Shown here: positions 16,785-26,044 of the stretch, in pieces
How positions within the stretch are numbered: the stretch's first letter is position 1
Layout: the number at the start of each line of letters is the position of its first letter
Assembly (NCBI RefSeq): GCF_030053115.1
Contig: NZ_CP125619.1
Location: forward strand, 6,161,001-6,225,000
Length of the DNA stretch: 64,000 bases
Direction: 5' to 3'
DNA from: Pseudomonas svalbardensis
Lineage (GTDB): Bacteria > Pseudomonadota > Gammaproteobacteria > Pseudomonadales > Pseudomonadaceae
The notes under the pieces: generated by a model
Told to the model about the DNA's origin: nothing
The model's input: the letters and a program-made list of their open reading frames with translations, nothing else
Databases searched by the model: none
Translations under genes and position numbers: made by a program

Positions 16785-18305
16785 CTAGCCATCGAAATCA
16801 CCCAGGTTGATATTCAGGCGCCCGAGGCGATACAGCAGCGTGCGGCGCGGCAGCCCAAGTTCGCGGGCCGCAAGGGTTTGGTTGCCGTCGTTTTTGCGCA
16901 GGCAATCGAGCAACAGACTGCGCTCGACCTGCTCCAGGCGTTCGCGCAGGTTCAGGCCACTGCTGTCTTCCGGCATGGCTTCCATGCGCAGGGAAAAATG
17001 TTCGGCCAGTAACTCACCGCCCTCGCACAACAGCACCGCGCGTTCGACCAGGCCTTTGAGTTCACGCACGTTGCCGGGGAAGGTGTAACCGGACAGGTGA
17101 TCCAGCGCCGCATCGGACCAGCACACCGCATCACGCTGCAAGAACGAGCACGCCTTGTCGGCGAAGTGCCGGGCCAGGTCGAGGATGTCGCCTTCGCGCT
17201 GACGCAGGGCCGGCAACTCGATCGGGAACTGCGCGAGGCGGTAGTACAAGTCCTCGCGGAATTTGCCTTCGCTGACCAGCACCGACAAATCCCGGTGAGT
17301 CGCGGCGATGATGCGCACGTCGATCTTGTGGGTGTCGTTGGAACCCAATGGGCGAATCTCGCCCTCCTGCAGAACCCGCAACAGCTTGGCCTGCAGGGAC
17401 AACGGCATGTCGCCGATTTCATCGAGCAGCAAGGTGCCGCCGTTGGCCGCATCGAACAGCCCGGCACGGTCGCGATCAGCACCGGTGAACGCACCTTTGC
17501 GGTAGCCGAACAGTTCGCTTTCCAGCAGGTTCTCGGGGAACGCCGCGCAGTTCTGCACGATGAACGCCTGAGAACGGCGCGGCCCGCAATCGTGAATCGC
17601 CCGCGCCACCACTTCCTTGCCGGTGCCGGTTTCACCGCGCAGCAGCACGGTATATGGGCTGTGCAGGACTTTGCTGATCAGCGAATAGGTCTGGCGCATG
17701 GCCGAACTCTTGCCGATCAAACCGTAGCCGCTGGCGCTCGGGACGCTGGCCTTCACTGGCCGCGCATCAACGGTTGGCTGACGCAGACGTTGCAGCAAAT
17801 GCAATTGGCCGAGCACGAACGAACCGAGTTGACCAAGGGAATCGGCAAAGCCTTGCAGGTCGATGTGCCGGCGACTGGCGCACAGCAGCAAGCCTTCGAC
17901 GGCTTTCTGCTGATTGACCAGCGGCACACACAACAGCGACTGCCAAGGCATGGCCTGAGGCGGCAGGAAACTGGTTTCGTGCAGGCTGCCGCTCAGCTCG
18001 CTGAGGCACACCACGCGGTTCTGGCACAGGGCGAATTGCAGCAGTTGTTCACCGTTGTAATCCGCCGGCAGGCTCGCCGATTCCCGGGGTTGCAGGATGC
18101 CGTTGAGGCATTCGGCGTTCATCCCCAGGCACGTGTGAGTCGCGTCCAGCAGGTACAGCTGCGTCAACTCACAACCGCTGAGCTCGGCCAAGCCGCGCAC
18201 GAAGTCACCCAGCAGCGCAGCACCGTCCGCCGCGCGCGACAAGCTGGCGAACTGCGCCAGCAAGGCTTCGGCATAGACCAGCGGTTGCGGCACTTGAGTG
18301 AACAT
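16785..18305 (-). CDS. sfa2: Sigma54-dependent transcription activator of the T6SS (Sfa2-like)
   Basis: The 506-residue protein has an N-terminal GAF-like sensor (about 1-170), an AAA+ domain with Walker A GETGTGKE (224-231), the sigma54-contacting GAFTGA loop (271-276) and Walker B TLLLDEIGDM (291-300), and a Fis-type helix-turn-helix (NQTLAARELGLPRRTLLYRLG). All residues needed for remodelling RpoN-RNA polymerase are there. No receiver domain is present, so a bound small molecule or protein, not phosphorylation, probably controls it. GAGGTG 7 nt before the ATG at 18305 decides the start. A clear -24/-12 site was not found before tssA. Confidence 0.92.
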   Translation of the reverse strand: MFTQVPQPLVYAEALLAQFASLSRAADGAALLGDFVRGLAELSGCELTQLYLLDATHTCLGMNAECLNGILQPRESASLPADYNGEQLLQFALCQNRVVCLSELSGSLHETSFLPPQAMPWQSLLCVPLVNQQKAVEGLLLCASRRHIDLQGFADSLGQLGSFVLGQLHLLQRLRQPTVDARPVKASVPSASGYGLIGKSSAMRQTYSLISKVLHSPYTVLLRGETGTGKEVVARAIHDCGPRRSQAFIVQNCAAFPENLLESELFGYRKGAFTGADRDRAGLFDAANGGTLLLDEIGDMPLSLQAKLLRVLQEGEIRPLGSNDTHKIDVRIIAATHRDLSVLVSEGKFREDLYYRLAQFPIELPALRQREGDILDLARHFADKACSFLQRDAVCWSDAALDHLSGYTFPGNVRELKGLVERAVLLCEGGELLAEHFSLRMEAMPEDSSGLNLRERLEQVERSLLLDCLRKNDGNQTLAARELGLPRRTLLYRLGRLNINLGDFDG

Positions 18306-18315
18306 CACACCCACC

Positions 18316-20964
18316 TCAGGCGAACTCGCACGTCACGCTGGCGTTGCCGTCGAGCGTCGCGTGGACACGCTTGAGGCTTTCGCCGGTGGCCATCGCATCG
18401 AGCAAGCGGTCGGCCACCAGCGGCAGCACGTGCAGGTCGAGCAAATGGTCGATCAGGCGCGCGCCGCTGTCGCTTTGGGTGCAGCGTTCGGCCAAGTGAT
18501 CGACGAGGTCTTGCGAGTAAGTGAAATCCAGTTGACGACGGTTCAGGCGCTCGCCCAAACGGCCGAGTTTGATTTCGATCAGCTCGCGCAGCACCGGGCC
18601 ACCGACCGGGTAGTAAGGCACCACGCGCATGCGCGCCAGCAGCGCCGGTTTGAAGTGTTTGCTCAGCACCGGGCGGATGGTTTCTTCGAGTACTTCGGCC
18701 GACGGCCGCGCGCCGTTTTCACAGAGCTCGGCGATGCGGTCGCTGCCCAGGTTTGAGGTCATCAGGATCAACGTGTTGCGGAAGTCGATCTCGCGCCCTT
18801 CGCCGTCGTTGGCCACGCCTTTGTCGAAGATTTGGTAGAACAGGTTGAGCACGTCCGGGTCGGCTTTCTCGACTTCATCGAGCAGCACCACCGAGTACGG
18901 TTTCTGGCGCACGGCTTCGGTGAGCATGCCGCCCTCGCCATAACCGACGTAGCCCGGCGGCGCACCGATCAGGCGCGAGACGGTGTGTTTCTCCTGGAAC
19001 TCGGACATGTTGATGGTGGTGATGAAACGATCACCGCCGTACAGCAAGTCCGCCAGGGCCAGCGCAGTTTCGGTCTTGCCGACGCCGCTCGGGCCGACCA
19101 GCAGGAACACGCCGACCGGCGCATCAGGTTTGTTCAGGCCGGCAGCGGTGGCGCGCATCGAGCGGTCCAGTGCGTGAACGGCTTGTTCCTGACCACGGAT
19201 GCGCGTGCGCAAGTCGGTGGCGAAGCTCGCGACCTTGGCGTTGTGCTCACGGGCCAGTTGCGCCAGCGGCACGCCGGTCCAGGCGCTGATCACTTCGGCG
19301 ACCAGACGCGGGCAGACTTCAAAACTCACCAGACGTTCTTTGATCTGAAGTTCGGTCAGGGCTTTGTGAGTTTCGTTGAGCGCGGCTTCCAGGGTTTCAA
19401 CGCTTTGCGCTTCGTCCACTGGTAGCGTTTCGATCACGGTGCCTTCGGCATCTTCTTCAACCGTGACAGTGGGCTCGACTGCGGCAGCTTCGCGGGCCTT
19501 GGCCAATTGCTGACGCAGGTCCAGCAGGCGCTCTGCCAGTTCTTTCTGCTCGGTCCAAAGGGTTTCCAGCGCGACCCTTTCGTCGTCGGCGGCAGCCAGG
19601 CGATCTTCCAAAGCCTCCAGCGCTTCGTGATCGATCAGCAGACCGGCCTCGGCATCACGGCGCAGGGCCTGACGCTGACGGCCACCTTCGGCCAGTTCGC
19701 CACGCAGGCGTTCGAGGCTTTCCGGGGCAGCGGCGAGGCTGATTCGCACGCGGGCGCACGCGGTGTCGAGCACGTCGACGGCTTTGTCCGGCAGCTGACG
19801 GCCAGCGAGATAGCGAGCAGACAACTCGGCCGCCGCAACCACCGCGTCATCGCGCAGGTAGATGCCGTGGCTCTTCTCGTAGACCTGAGCCAGGCCACGG
19901 AGGATGGTCACCGCTTCGTTGACGGTCGGTTCGTGCAGTTGCACCGGTTGGAAACGACGGGCCAGGGCCGGGTCTTTTTCGAAGTACTTCTTGTACTCCG
20001 CCCAGGTGGTGGCGGCGATGGTGCGCAACTCGCCACGGGCCAGGGCTGGCTTGAGCAGGTTGGCCGCGTCGGAACCGCCGGCATTACCGCCCGCGCCGAT
20101 CAGTGTGTGAGCTTCGTCGATGAACAGGATGATCGGTTTCGGCGAGGCTTTGACTTCGTCGATCACGCCTTTGAGGCGGCGTTCGAACTCACCTTTGACG
20201 CTGGCGCCCGCCTGCAACAGGCCCATGTCCAGCGACAGCAGCTCGACGCCTTTCAAGACTTGCGGCACTTCACCAGCCGCGATGCGCGAGGCCAGGCCTT
20301 CGACGATGGCGGTTTTACCGACGCCGGCTTCACCGACCACAATCGGGTTGTTCTTGCGGCGACGGGCGAGGATGTCGACCATCTGACGGATCGCGCCATC
20401 GCGACACAACACCGGGTCGAGTTTGCCGTCGCGGGCCTGTTGGGTCAGGTTGTGGGTGAAGCGCTGCAGCAGCGATTCGCCCGGCACAGCGGGTTTACCG
20501 GTGGCCGGTTGTTCTTTCTGCGACAGGGCGAATTCTTTCAGGCGTTCGATGTTCAGTTTGGCCAGCAACGATTGATAGCGGCTGCCGGCGTAGCGCATCG
20601 GGTTGCGCAACAGCGCGAGAATCAACGCGGCTTGCTCGACCTGGCTTTGGCCCAGTTCAAGGTTGGCCACCAACAACGCGTCTTGCAGCCACTGCACCAG
20701 TTCCGGGGCGAACACCGGGTTGCGCGAAGCGCTGTGCTCGACCCGCGATTGCAACGCGGCGCTGAGCTCACCGGCATCCACTTCGGCGTCTTGCAGCGCG
20801 CGTGCGAGCAAGCCTTGCGGGCGCTCCAGCAAGCCCAGCAGCAAGTCTTCGACGAGGATCTTGCTGCCGCCACGGGCGACGCAGCGTTCGGCCGAACTTT
20901 CCAGGTCACGACGGGTTTCGGCGTCCAGCGCCTGGATAAGTTGTTGCAGGTCTACGTTGATCAT
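18316..20964 (-). CDS. tssH: T6SS sheath-disassembling ATPase ClpV (TssH)
   Basis: The 882-residue AAA+ protein has a ClpV N domain (1-150) that binds TssC of contracted sheaths, a first ATPase domain with GEAGVGKT (211-218), a coiled middle domain (LAAADDERVALETLWTEQKELAERL), and a second ATPase domain with GPSGVGKTE. Length and the linker rich in Ala and Glu distinguish it from ClpB. It recycles contracted sheaths. It lies 13 bp after tssG and 10 bp before the activator gene. Confidence 0.96.
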   Translation of the reverse strand: MINVDLQQLIQALDAETRRDLESSAERCVARGGSKILVEDLLLGLLERPQGLLARALQDAEVDAGELSAALQSRVEHSASRNPVFAPELVQWLQDALLVANLELGQSQVEQAALILALLRNPMRYAGSRYQSLLAKLNIERLKEFALSQKEQPATGKPAVPGESLLQRFTHNLTQQARDGKLDPVLCRDGAIRQMVDILARRRKNNPIVVGEAGVGKTAIVEGLASRIAAGEVPQVLKGVELLSLDMGLLQAGASVKGEFERRLKGVIDEVKASPKPIILFIDEAHTLIGAGGNAGGSDAANLLKPALARGELRTIAATTWAEYKKYFEKDPALARRFQPVQLHEPTVNEAVTILRGLAQVYEKSHGIYLRDDAVVAAAELSARYLAGRQLPDKAVDVLDTACARVRISLAAAPESLERLRGELAEGGRQRQALRRDAEAGLLIDHEALEALEDRLAAADDERVALETLWTEQKELAERLLDLRQQLAKAREAAAVEPTVTVEEDAEGTVIETLPVDEAQSVETLEAALNETHKALTELQIKERLVSFEVCPRLVAEVISAWTGVPLAQLAREHNAKVASFATDLRTRIRGQEQAVHALDRSMRATAAGLNKPDAPVGVFLLVGPSGVGKTETALALADLLYGGDRFITTINMSEFQEKHTVSRLIGAPPGYVGYGEGGMLTEAVRQKPYSVVLLDEVEKADPDVLNLFYQIFDKGVANDGEGREIDFRNTLILMTSNLGSDRIAELCENGARPSAEVLEETIRPVLSKHFKPALLARMRVVPYYPVGGPVLRELIEIKLGRLGERLNRRQLDFTYSQDLVDHLAERCTQSDSGARLIDHLLDLHVLPLVADRLLDAMATGESLKRVHATLDGNASVTCEFA

Positions 20965-20977
20965 AGGTCATCTGTCC

Positions 20978-21985
20978 TTAATGAATTTTGCTGCCCAGGG
21001 TCACCACGCCGTCCGCTTTTTCGCGGCCGAGCCAACTGGTCCATCCCAGGCGACAGGCGTTCTGCTCACCGATGCGCAGTTCGCGGATTTCTTCCTGGCG
21101 CAGCACCAGGCGAATGTCGTAATCGAGCGGGTCACGCAGGGTGAACCGCACCAACGCGCAGAGCGGTTGGTAGCCGAAACCGATCGGCAGGAATTCGTGG
21201 AAGCGTTGCCAGTCGAGTTCGCGGATGTGAATGCGAAATTTGCCGCTGCGGTCACGCACGTGTTCGCCCAGCACCAGGTCTTCGCCGAGCAGGCTGTTGG
21301 CGCGGCCCAAGCGATTGCGCTGCTCGTCGAGGATTTCGACGCGGCGCTCGATGCACTGCTCGATGGTCAGCTCGGCGTGCTTGAAGTAGTAACGCAGCAC
21401 CGCTTCGATCAGTGCCGCCGAGTGCGCCCGCAAGCTGAGCAGGCCGAGGTACGGCAGCAGGCGTTTCCAGTTCAGTTCCTGGGCCCGGCGGATCTCTTCG
21501 CCACCGAGGCCGATCAACGCAAACAACTGCGACGAAAACGGGTCGAGGGCGCCGCTCTGGAAGCTTGCGCGGTAGCGGTATTTTTTCCAGATCGGCAGCA
21601 TCAGCCGTTGCAGGCGATGGTGGAACAGGTCGAGAAAGTTGCGGGTCGGGTTGCCGTCTTCGCTATCGCCCAGGGCCTGTTCGCCGTAGAACGCCGGCAG
21701 CGGCGAACCGGAACCGACCAGGCCGATCAGGTTGAAACGCAGACGCGCGCGCATCTGCCCGTGCTCTTCGAAAAACTCCACGCGATCGACGTCACTGCCG
21801 GGGAAACCCAGGCTCGGATTGGCCTGGAATTCCAGCTGGTCATACAGATCGTCTTCGCTCAGGTACGGGTGCGCCTCGCGCAGCCGGTCAACCACCAGCA
21901 GCACGGCCTGAAACAGCGAGTACTCGCGTATTACCCGGGTCAGCCCGCTTAAAGCAGGGGTTGCAGACCCATACGTGGTGTCCAT
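20978..21985 (-). CDS. tssG: T6SS baseplate protein TssG
   Basis: The 335-residue protein matches the TssG (VasB/ImpH) family: an N-terminal YSLFQAVLLVVDRLREAHP helix and the LIGLVGSGSPLPAFY and FLDLFHHRLQRLMLPIWKKYRYR blocks. With two copies of TssF and TssE it forms the baseplate wedge. Its 5' end overlaps the tssF gene by 37 bp in another frame, so the two are probably made in a fixed ratio. Confidence 0.95.
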   Translation of the reverse strand: MDTTYGSATPALSGLTRVIREYSLFQAVLLVVDRLREAHPYLSEDDLYDQLEFQANPSLGFPGSDVDRVEFFEEHGQMRARLRFNLIGLVGSGSPLPAFYGEQALGDSEDGNPTRNFLDLFHHRLQRLMLPIWKKYRYRASFQSGALDPFSSQLFALIGLGGEEIRRAQELNWKRLLPYLGLLSLRAHSAALIEAVLRYYFKHAELTIEQCIERRVEILDEQRNRLGRANSLLGEDLVLGEHVRDRSGKFRIHIRELDWQRFHEFLPIGFGYQPLCALVRFTLRDPLDYDIRLVLRQEEIRELRIGEQNACRLGWTSWLGREKADGVVTLGSKIH

Positions 21986-23736
21986 TGGTACACCTCTCCC
22001 TGTGTGCTTTTTACCCGCAGCTCGTGGTACGAATTGAGACTGGCGTAAAGCGCGAAAAACTCGTTAAGAACTGAAGCGAAAACGAACAGGTCGCCCTCGC
22101 CGATATACCCTTCCGGATCGATGGTCAGCTCGGTGCGCAACCCGCGTACCGGCAACCCTCGGTGCAAGCGATCGACGTGTTGGTGTTTGATCGACTTGAG
22201 CCCACCCAACAGGCGCTTGCTGACTTTTTCAGCGTGTTGGTCGTAGTAGCGCGGCAGGTCGTAGGTTTCGAGAATCACCTTCAACGCATTGACGTCGGCC
22301 AGCGACAGATAGTTAAGCGACATGTTGCTGATCAGCTTCCAGAGGAAGTCACGGTTCAGCGGCGGCGCATAACTGGGCGTGGCCGGGGTGATGTTGCGGA
22401 AACTGAGGAACTCCGGCGTCTCTTCGCAGGCCATGCAGATGTCGCCGAGCTTGAGCTTGCGCGGCAGGTTCTGGTTGGTGCACATCAGCTCGATCGACAG
22501 GGTTTCATGGGCTTCGGTGTGACGGATGCCGAAGCTGAGATAAGTGTCGAGGCCGTCGTGCAACGAGGACGAACGCTGGCGAATGCTGTAGTGCGGACGG
22601 CTGTTGGGCACGTCGAAACTCGGGTCGTGCTCAAACGATTCGAACGGCACGTACTCCTGATAACCAAGGCCGCCGGGCTTCCAGCCGGTGACGGTTTCCA
22701 CCGAAAACACACCGCAGTTTTCCAGGTCGTATTCGGCTGGCAGCAGCAGGTATTCGTCCTGTTTTCCGTCGAGGCGGATCGGCAGTGCATCGTGCTTGAA
22801 CAGGTTGACGATGGGCGTGCAGTAGAGCTTCACGTTGTCCAGCGTCGGGCGCAGGCGCTGAATGCCGCTCTTGCGAATATCGAAGCGCAATTCGAGGCCG
22901 CGCATCTGCTTGAGCGTGTCTTCCGGCAACGCCTTGAGAATGTCCAGACCGTTGACGTCGACGAACAGGAATTTGTCCTGGAAGGCGAAATATTCCTGCA
23001 AGTAGCGGTAGCCACGGAAGGTGTTCAGCGGATACGGGATCAACGCTTCTTCTTCGGCGAAACCCACCGGCTGCACGCGGTCGCCGGGCATCTTGAAGGC
23101 CATTGGCGTGCCGTTGACGCCGTTGATGGGCTTGCCGGCGCCGTCCAGCGGGATCAGCTCGATGCCTTCCAGGTTGCGCAACAGGCTCAGGTAAAGCATC
23201 TGGCTGATGTAGCGCTCACCGGCGAAGTGCAGACGCAGACGACTCAGCTCCAGTTCACCGAGGTGACCGTCAGCGCTCATCTCCAGACGCAGGCTCAACA
23301 GCGAACCGTCGCCTTTCACCGAATACGTCAGTGCAGCCAGATCCAGCGGCAAAACTTCGGTCGGGTAGCAGGTACGGAAACGGCAACGCACGTCATCGAT
23401 CGGCACACTCTCAACCGGCGTGTCACGCTCGACCATCAACGCAGGCCCGGAACGCTTCAACGGATCGAATTGCAAAATGCTGAACGCCGGCAGCGGGCGC
23501 ATGTAGTTGGGCCACAGCAAATGCATCAGCGAATGGCTGAGCTCCGGCAACTCGTCGTCGAGCTTCTGACGCAAGCGGCCGGTCAGGAACGCAAAGCCTT
23601 CCAGCAACCGCTCCACGTCCGGATCCCGCCCGGCCTGACCCAGGAAAGGCGCCAGCGCCGGGCTACGCTCGGCGAATCGACGACCTAACTGGCGAAGTGC
23701 GGTGAGTTCGCTTTGGTAGTAGTGGTTAAACGACAC
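21949..23736 (-). CDS. tssF: T6SS baseplate protein TssF
   Basis: The 595-residue protein starts FNHYYQSELTALRQLGRRFAERSPALAP, the TssF (VasA/ImpG) signature, and has DPDVERLLEGFAFLTGRLRQKLDDELPE soon after. Length is normal. It is a baseplate wedge subunit. In HSI-II its gene normally follows tssE directly; here nine small genes, an effector and a PAAR gene lie between, with only 24 bp to the last of them. Confidence 0.95.
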   Translation of the reverse strand: MSFNHYYQSELTALRQLGRRFAERSPALAPFLGQAGRDPDVERLLEGFAFLTGRLRQKLDDELPELSHSLMHLLWPNYMRPLPAFSILQFDPLKRSGPALMVERDTPVESVPIDDVRCRFRTCYPTEVLPLDLAALTYSVKGDGSLLSLRLEMSADGHLGELELSRLRLHFAGERYISQMLYLSLLRNLEGIELIPLDGAGKPINGVNGTPMAFKMPGDRVQPVGFAEEEALIPYPLNTFRGYRYLQEYFAFQDKFLFVDVNGLDILKALPEDTLKQMRGLELRFDIRKSGIQRLRPTLDNVKLYCTPIVNLFKHDALPIRLDGKQDEYLLLPAEYDLENCGVFSVETVTGWKPGGLGYQEYVPFESFEHDPSFDVPNSRPHYSIRQRSSSLHDGLDTYLSFGIRHTEAHETLSIELMCTNQNLPRKLKLGDICMACEETPEFLSFRNITPATPSYAPPLNRDFLWKLISNMSLNYLSLADVNALKVILETYDLPRYYDQHAEKVSKRLLGGLKSIKHQHVDRLHRGLPVRGLRTELTIDPEGYIGEGDLFVFASVLNEFFALYASLNSYHELRVKSTQGEVYQWTPRMGLQPLL

Positions 23737-23760
23737 GGGTTACCTGCCTGGTATTGAATC

Positions 23761-24189
23761 TCATGAAAAAAACGTCCTGTAGAGCGCAACCGTCAGACCC
23801 GCACAGACGTAGCCGCCGATCAGGAGGTACGGCACGATCAGGATCCAGCCGTAGGCCATGTAAGAGTCACTGAGCTGCCCGGCGACCAGACTGAACAAGC
23901 CATAAAGCATCCATGGCACGGCGTAGAACGGAATGAACTTCAACGGCGCCAACCAGACCATCCGCAGCGCTTGTTGCTCGTTTCGGCTCTTGGCGGATCG
24001 AGAAGTCCACAGCGAAAACATCAACAGCCCGGGGATGCCCCACCACAACAGGTACACCCAATGAGTCTCGGATGAATCGAACGTGGAGTACTCGCCAATC
24101 CACAGGCCATAGGAAAAAATCGCCAGCACCGCCAGCAATGGCCACCACAAGGCAACCATGAAGAAACTCAGTTGCGCGCGGCTAAGCAT
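23761..24189 (-). CDS. Four-segment membrane protein, T6SS accessory (family E)
   Basis: The 142-residue protein has four hydrophobic segments (FFMVALWWPLLAVLAIFSYG, WVYLLWWGIPGLLMFSLW, FIPFYAVPWMLYGLFSLVAG and WILIVPYLLIGGYVCAGLTV). It overlaps the end of the preceding membrane-protein gene by 8 bp. It is the last gene of the accessory module, next to tssF. Alone among its neighbours it has no obvious paralogue here. Integral membrane proteins in such a place often act as immunity proteins to membrane-acting effectors, but no sequence match to a known one is recognised. Confidence 0.65.
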   Translation of the reverse strand: MLSRAQLSFFMVALWWPLLAVLAIFSYGLWIGEYSTFDSSETHWVYLLWWGIPGLLMFSLWTSRSAKSRNEQQALRMVWLAPLKFIPFYAVPWMLYGLFSLVAGQLSDSYMAYGWILIVPYLLIGGYVCAGLTVALYRTFFS

Positions 24190-24604
24190 GGTCGGCCCCC
24201 GACGCGAGCTTCGAGGCTTTGGCGCCTGCAAACTTGCGCTTGTACCAGCCATCCAGCCCGGTGCCGAGAAGGATCGCCGTCAAGGTGAATGTCCCTTGGC
24301 CAATGCCATAGAGCAGCGCCCGCAACGGATGATCCGGCAGCATCCACAAGAGAATCAGCCCCACCCAGATCGCCCACAGGATCAACTTCACACGTAGCAC
24401 AGGAATCAGCGCCAGCACCGCGTTGAAGACGAGAAAAAACTCGTAGAGGAATTTGCTGGCAAGACGAATGTTCACGCCACGGGAGGTCAAGCCGCCGTAG
24501 GTCGAGATGTACCAGTCGGCCGCGAAGTTATTCAGAAACGTGTAACCCACACAGAAAACACTGTGGATCAACAGGCAGCAGATGATGCGCGCCGGCATGT
24601 TCAT
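24182..24604 (-). CDS. Multi-pass membrane protein, T6SS accessory (family D, copy 2)
   Basis: The 140-residue protein has about four hydrophobic segments and is a paralogue of the product of 25569-25964: both share GGLTSRGV, a run of aromatic and hydrophobic residues (FLYEFFLVFNAVLALIPVLR here), and a MLPxxPxR block. The start at 24604 overlaps the stop of the preceding gene (ATGA). Its function is unknown; the arrangement suggests a duplicated immunity-type membrane protein. A longer frame starting at 24838 covers the neighbouring gene in another frame and is not needed. Confidence 0.65.
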   Translation of the reverse strand: MNMPARIICCLLIHSVFCVGYTFLNNFAADWYISTYGGLTSRGVNIRLASKFLYEFFLVFNAVLALIPVLRVKLILWAIWVGLILLWMLPDHPLRALLYGIGQGTFTLTAILLGTGLDGWYKRKFAGAKASKLASGADHA

Positions 24605-24822
24605 GCGGGAGGCACCGATGAGTAGCAACTGCCGGCGATTTCGATGGCCACCAGCGATATCAGGACCATGAAAGTCAGCGCGCGATGCAGCCATGATTGG
24701 CGCAGTCGCTTGCTGATTGCCGTAACAATCAGCAGAAAACTCAAGATCGCGATGCCGCCGAACAGATTGCTGTCGGCGATGAACATCAGGTACATGCGCA
24801 TCTCGTCCGATACATCGATCAT
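24601..24822 (-). CDS. Two-segment membrane protein, T6SS accessory (family A, copy 2)
   Basis: This 73-residue protein has two hydrophobic segments. It aligns with the 66-residue product of 26624-26824 around DxNxFGxxAIxxF and a later basic loop followed by LxF. The ATG at 24822 is preferred over one at 24876 because the upstream part is hydrophilic and overlaps the preceding gene. Its stop overlaps the next start by four bases. The repeated A-family protein is one sign that this module grew by duplication. Confidence 0.6.
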   Translation of the reverse strand: MIDVSDEMRMYLMFIADSNLFGGIAILSFLLIVTAISKRLRQSWLHRALTFMVLISLVAIEIAGSCYSSVPPA

Positions 24823-24865
24823 GGGCAAAAGGCTCCATCCTTGAGGGTCATGCGAGCGCGAATTT

Positions 24866-25249
24866 TCACTGAACACGCCCTCCCTTGCTCGCGGTGATCG
24901 GCACGAATGAATCGATGAACAGGTAATCGCTGTCGGCGCCGCTCACCCGATTCATCGTCAACGGCTTGTCGTCAGGGGTAGAGAAGCGAGTCCAGCCTTC
25001 TCTGAGGAGACTGCCGCTCTCGTACCGCACCTGGACGAAGTAGTCCGGCGGCATCGACTGGGTGATCTCGATGAAGTAGCCGCCATCCTGCGCACCGCGC
25101 CACACCGCATCGGGGTGATCGGGCAATACCGGCGTCGAGTTGCCCCAGCTCGAACCGATCCAGAACGTCACGACCACGATGACGGCCAACGCACCGATCA
25201 GGCTCAGCAGATGATTGAGCCATTTCCACACCCGCAACCACGGCATCAT
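24866..25249 (-). CDS. Membrane-anchored periplasmic protein, T6SS accessory (family C, full length)
   Basis: The 127-residue protein has one N-terminal anchor (WLNHLLSLIGALAVIVVVTF) and a polar domain beginning LPDHPDAVWRGAQDGGYFIE. The same position in the 61-residue product of 26045-26230 reads LSEYPNAKWRGK, so that one is a shortened paralogue. The start at 25249 overlaps the preceding stop (ATGA). The polar domain should face the periplasm. This is the layout expected for an anchored inhibitor, but no inhibitory target is known. Confidence 0.6.
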   Translation of the reverse strand: MMPWLRVWKWLNHLLSLIGALAVIVVVTFWIGSSWGNSTPVLPDHPDAVWRGAQDGGYFIEITQSMPPDYFVQVRYESGSLLREGWTRFSTPDDKPLTMNRVSGADSDYLFIDSFVPITASKGGRVQ

Positions 25250-25572
25250 GGTGTGCACCATGTACGCACATCCCGCTTGTCGAAGCCTGCGCACTGATTG
25301 TCTTTGGCGATCAGCCGGTAAGGTGTTTCGGGGGTGTAGGCGAAGTAGTAATAGTTGGACCGGTCCTCACCGTAGAGCCAATACGACGAGGAGCTCTGGT
25401 TGATTTCATAAGGTTCGAAGGTCCAGATCGACGACTGCGCCGGGATGAAATTCTCCCGGTCCATAAGCAACATCAGTGCGCTGGAAAACACAGGCGTCGT
25501 CCAGGCAAGAAGCGCGACTGCCGACAGGAGCACAGCCAGCACTTTGCTCAGAGGCTGTTTGATGTGGATCAC
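25246..25572 (-). CDS. Anchored or exported protein, T6SS accessory (family B position)
   Basis: The 108-residue protein starts with a GTG that overlaps the stop of the preceding gene (GTGA). A single hydrophobic segment (LSKVLAVLLSAVALLAWTTPVFSS when read in two parts) is followed by a Tyr- and Ser-rich domain with NYYYFAYTPETPYRL and two cysteines (NQCAGF, RTWCTP) likely to pair. It sits just before the family C gene, as does the 119-residue product of 26227-26586. Sequence similarity between those two is weak, so they are matched mainly by position. Confidence 0.6.
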   Translation of the reverse strand: MIHIKQPLSKVLAVLLSAVALLAWTTPVFSSALMLLMDRENFIPAQSSIWTFEPYEINQSSSSYWLYGEDRSNYYYFAYTPETPYRLIAKDNQCAGFDKRDVRTWCTP

Positions 25573-25964
25573 GACCTGGCCACTCCCTGTTTCCCACGCC
25601 AGCGGGTGAAGGCTGCGTCGATGGCGCGTGTTACCAGGATCGCGGAAACTGTCAAACCACCCGCAAGCGCGCAATACGCCATGCCGCGAACGGGATACTG
25701 CGGCAGCATGTAAAACAGGATCGACAGCATCATGAAAATCGCCACGCCAAACTTGATGGCCAGGCGACGGATGAAGACCAAAACAAAATTCAAAAAAACG
25801 AAAAAGTAAAAAATAAAGTACATGCCCATGCCGATGGCGACACCACGAGACGTCAGCCCGCCGACGAGCTGTTTGTAGACAGGCACGGCATAGCCATTCA
25901 TGACGATATAGAGCACGCAGGCCATCCCATGGACGACCAACCCGATCAGTCGTTGGCTATTCAT
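25569..25964 (-). CDS. Multi-pass membrane protein, T6SS accessory (family D, copy 1)
   Basis: The 131-residue protein, counted from the ATG at 25964, has about four membrane segments: LIGLVVHGMACVLYIVMNGY, a YFIFYFFVFLNFVLVF stretch, FGVAIFMMLSILFYML and a C-terminal GGLTVSAILVT. It is a paralogue of the 140-residue protein at 24182 (shared GGLTSRGV and MLPQYPVR/MLPDHPLR). A start at 25982 in the same frame is less likely because its extra residues are not seen in the paralogue. Function is unknown. Confidence 0.65.
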   Translation of the reverse strand: MNSQRLIGLVVHGMACVLYIVMNGYAVPVYKQLVGGLTSRGVAIGMGMYFIFYFFVFLNFVLVFIRRLAIKFGVAIFMMLSILFYMLPQYPVRGMAYCALAGGLTVSAILVTRAIDAAFTRWRGKQGVARS

Positions 25965-26044
25965 GCTCAAGCGCCGCCACACAATTCTTCGCTACGATCA
26001 ATCACTCAAAATCCCTCTTCCCTTTCATCCTGTAAAAAAATTCA

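Noticed and set aside
24182..24838. A 218-codon version of the family D membrane protein
   Set aside because: Its first 78 codons overlap the small family A gene in another frame and have no counterpart in the paralogue at 25569.
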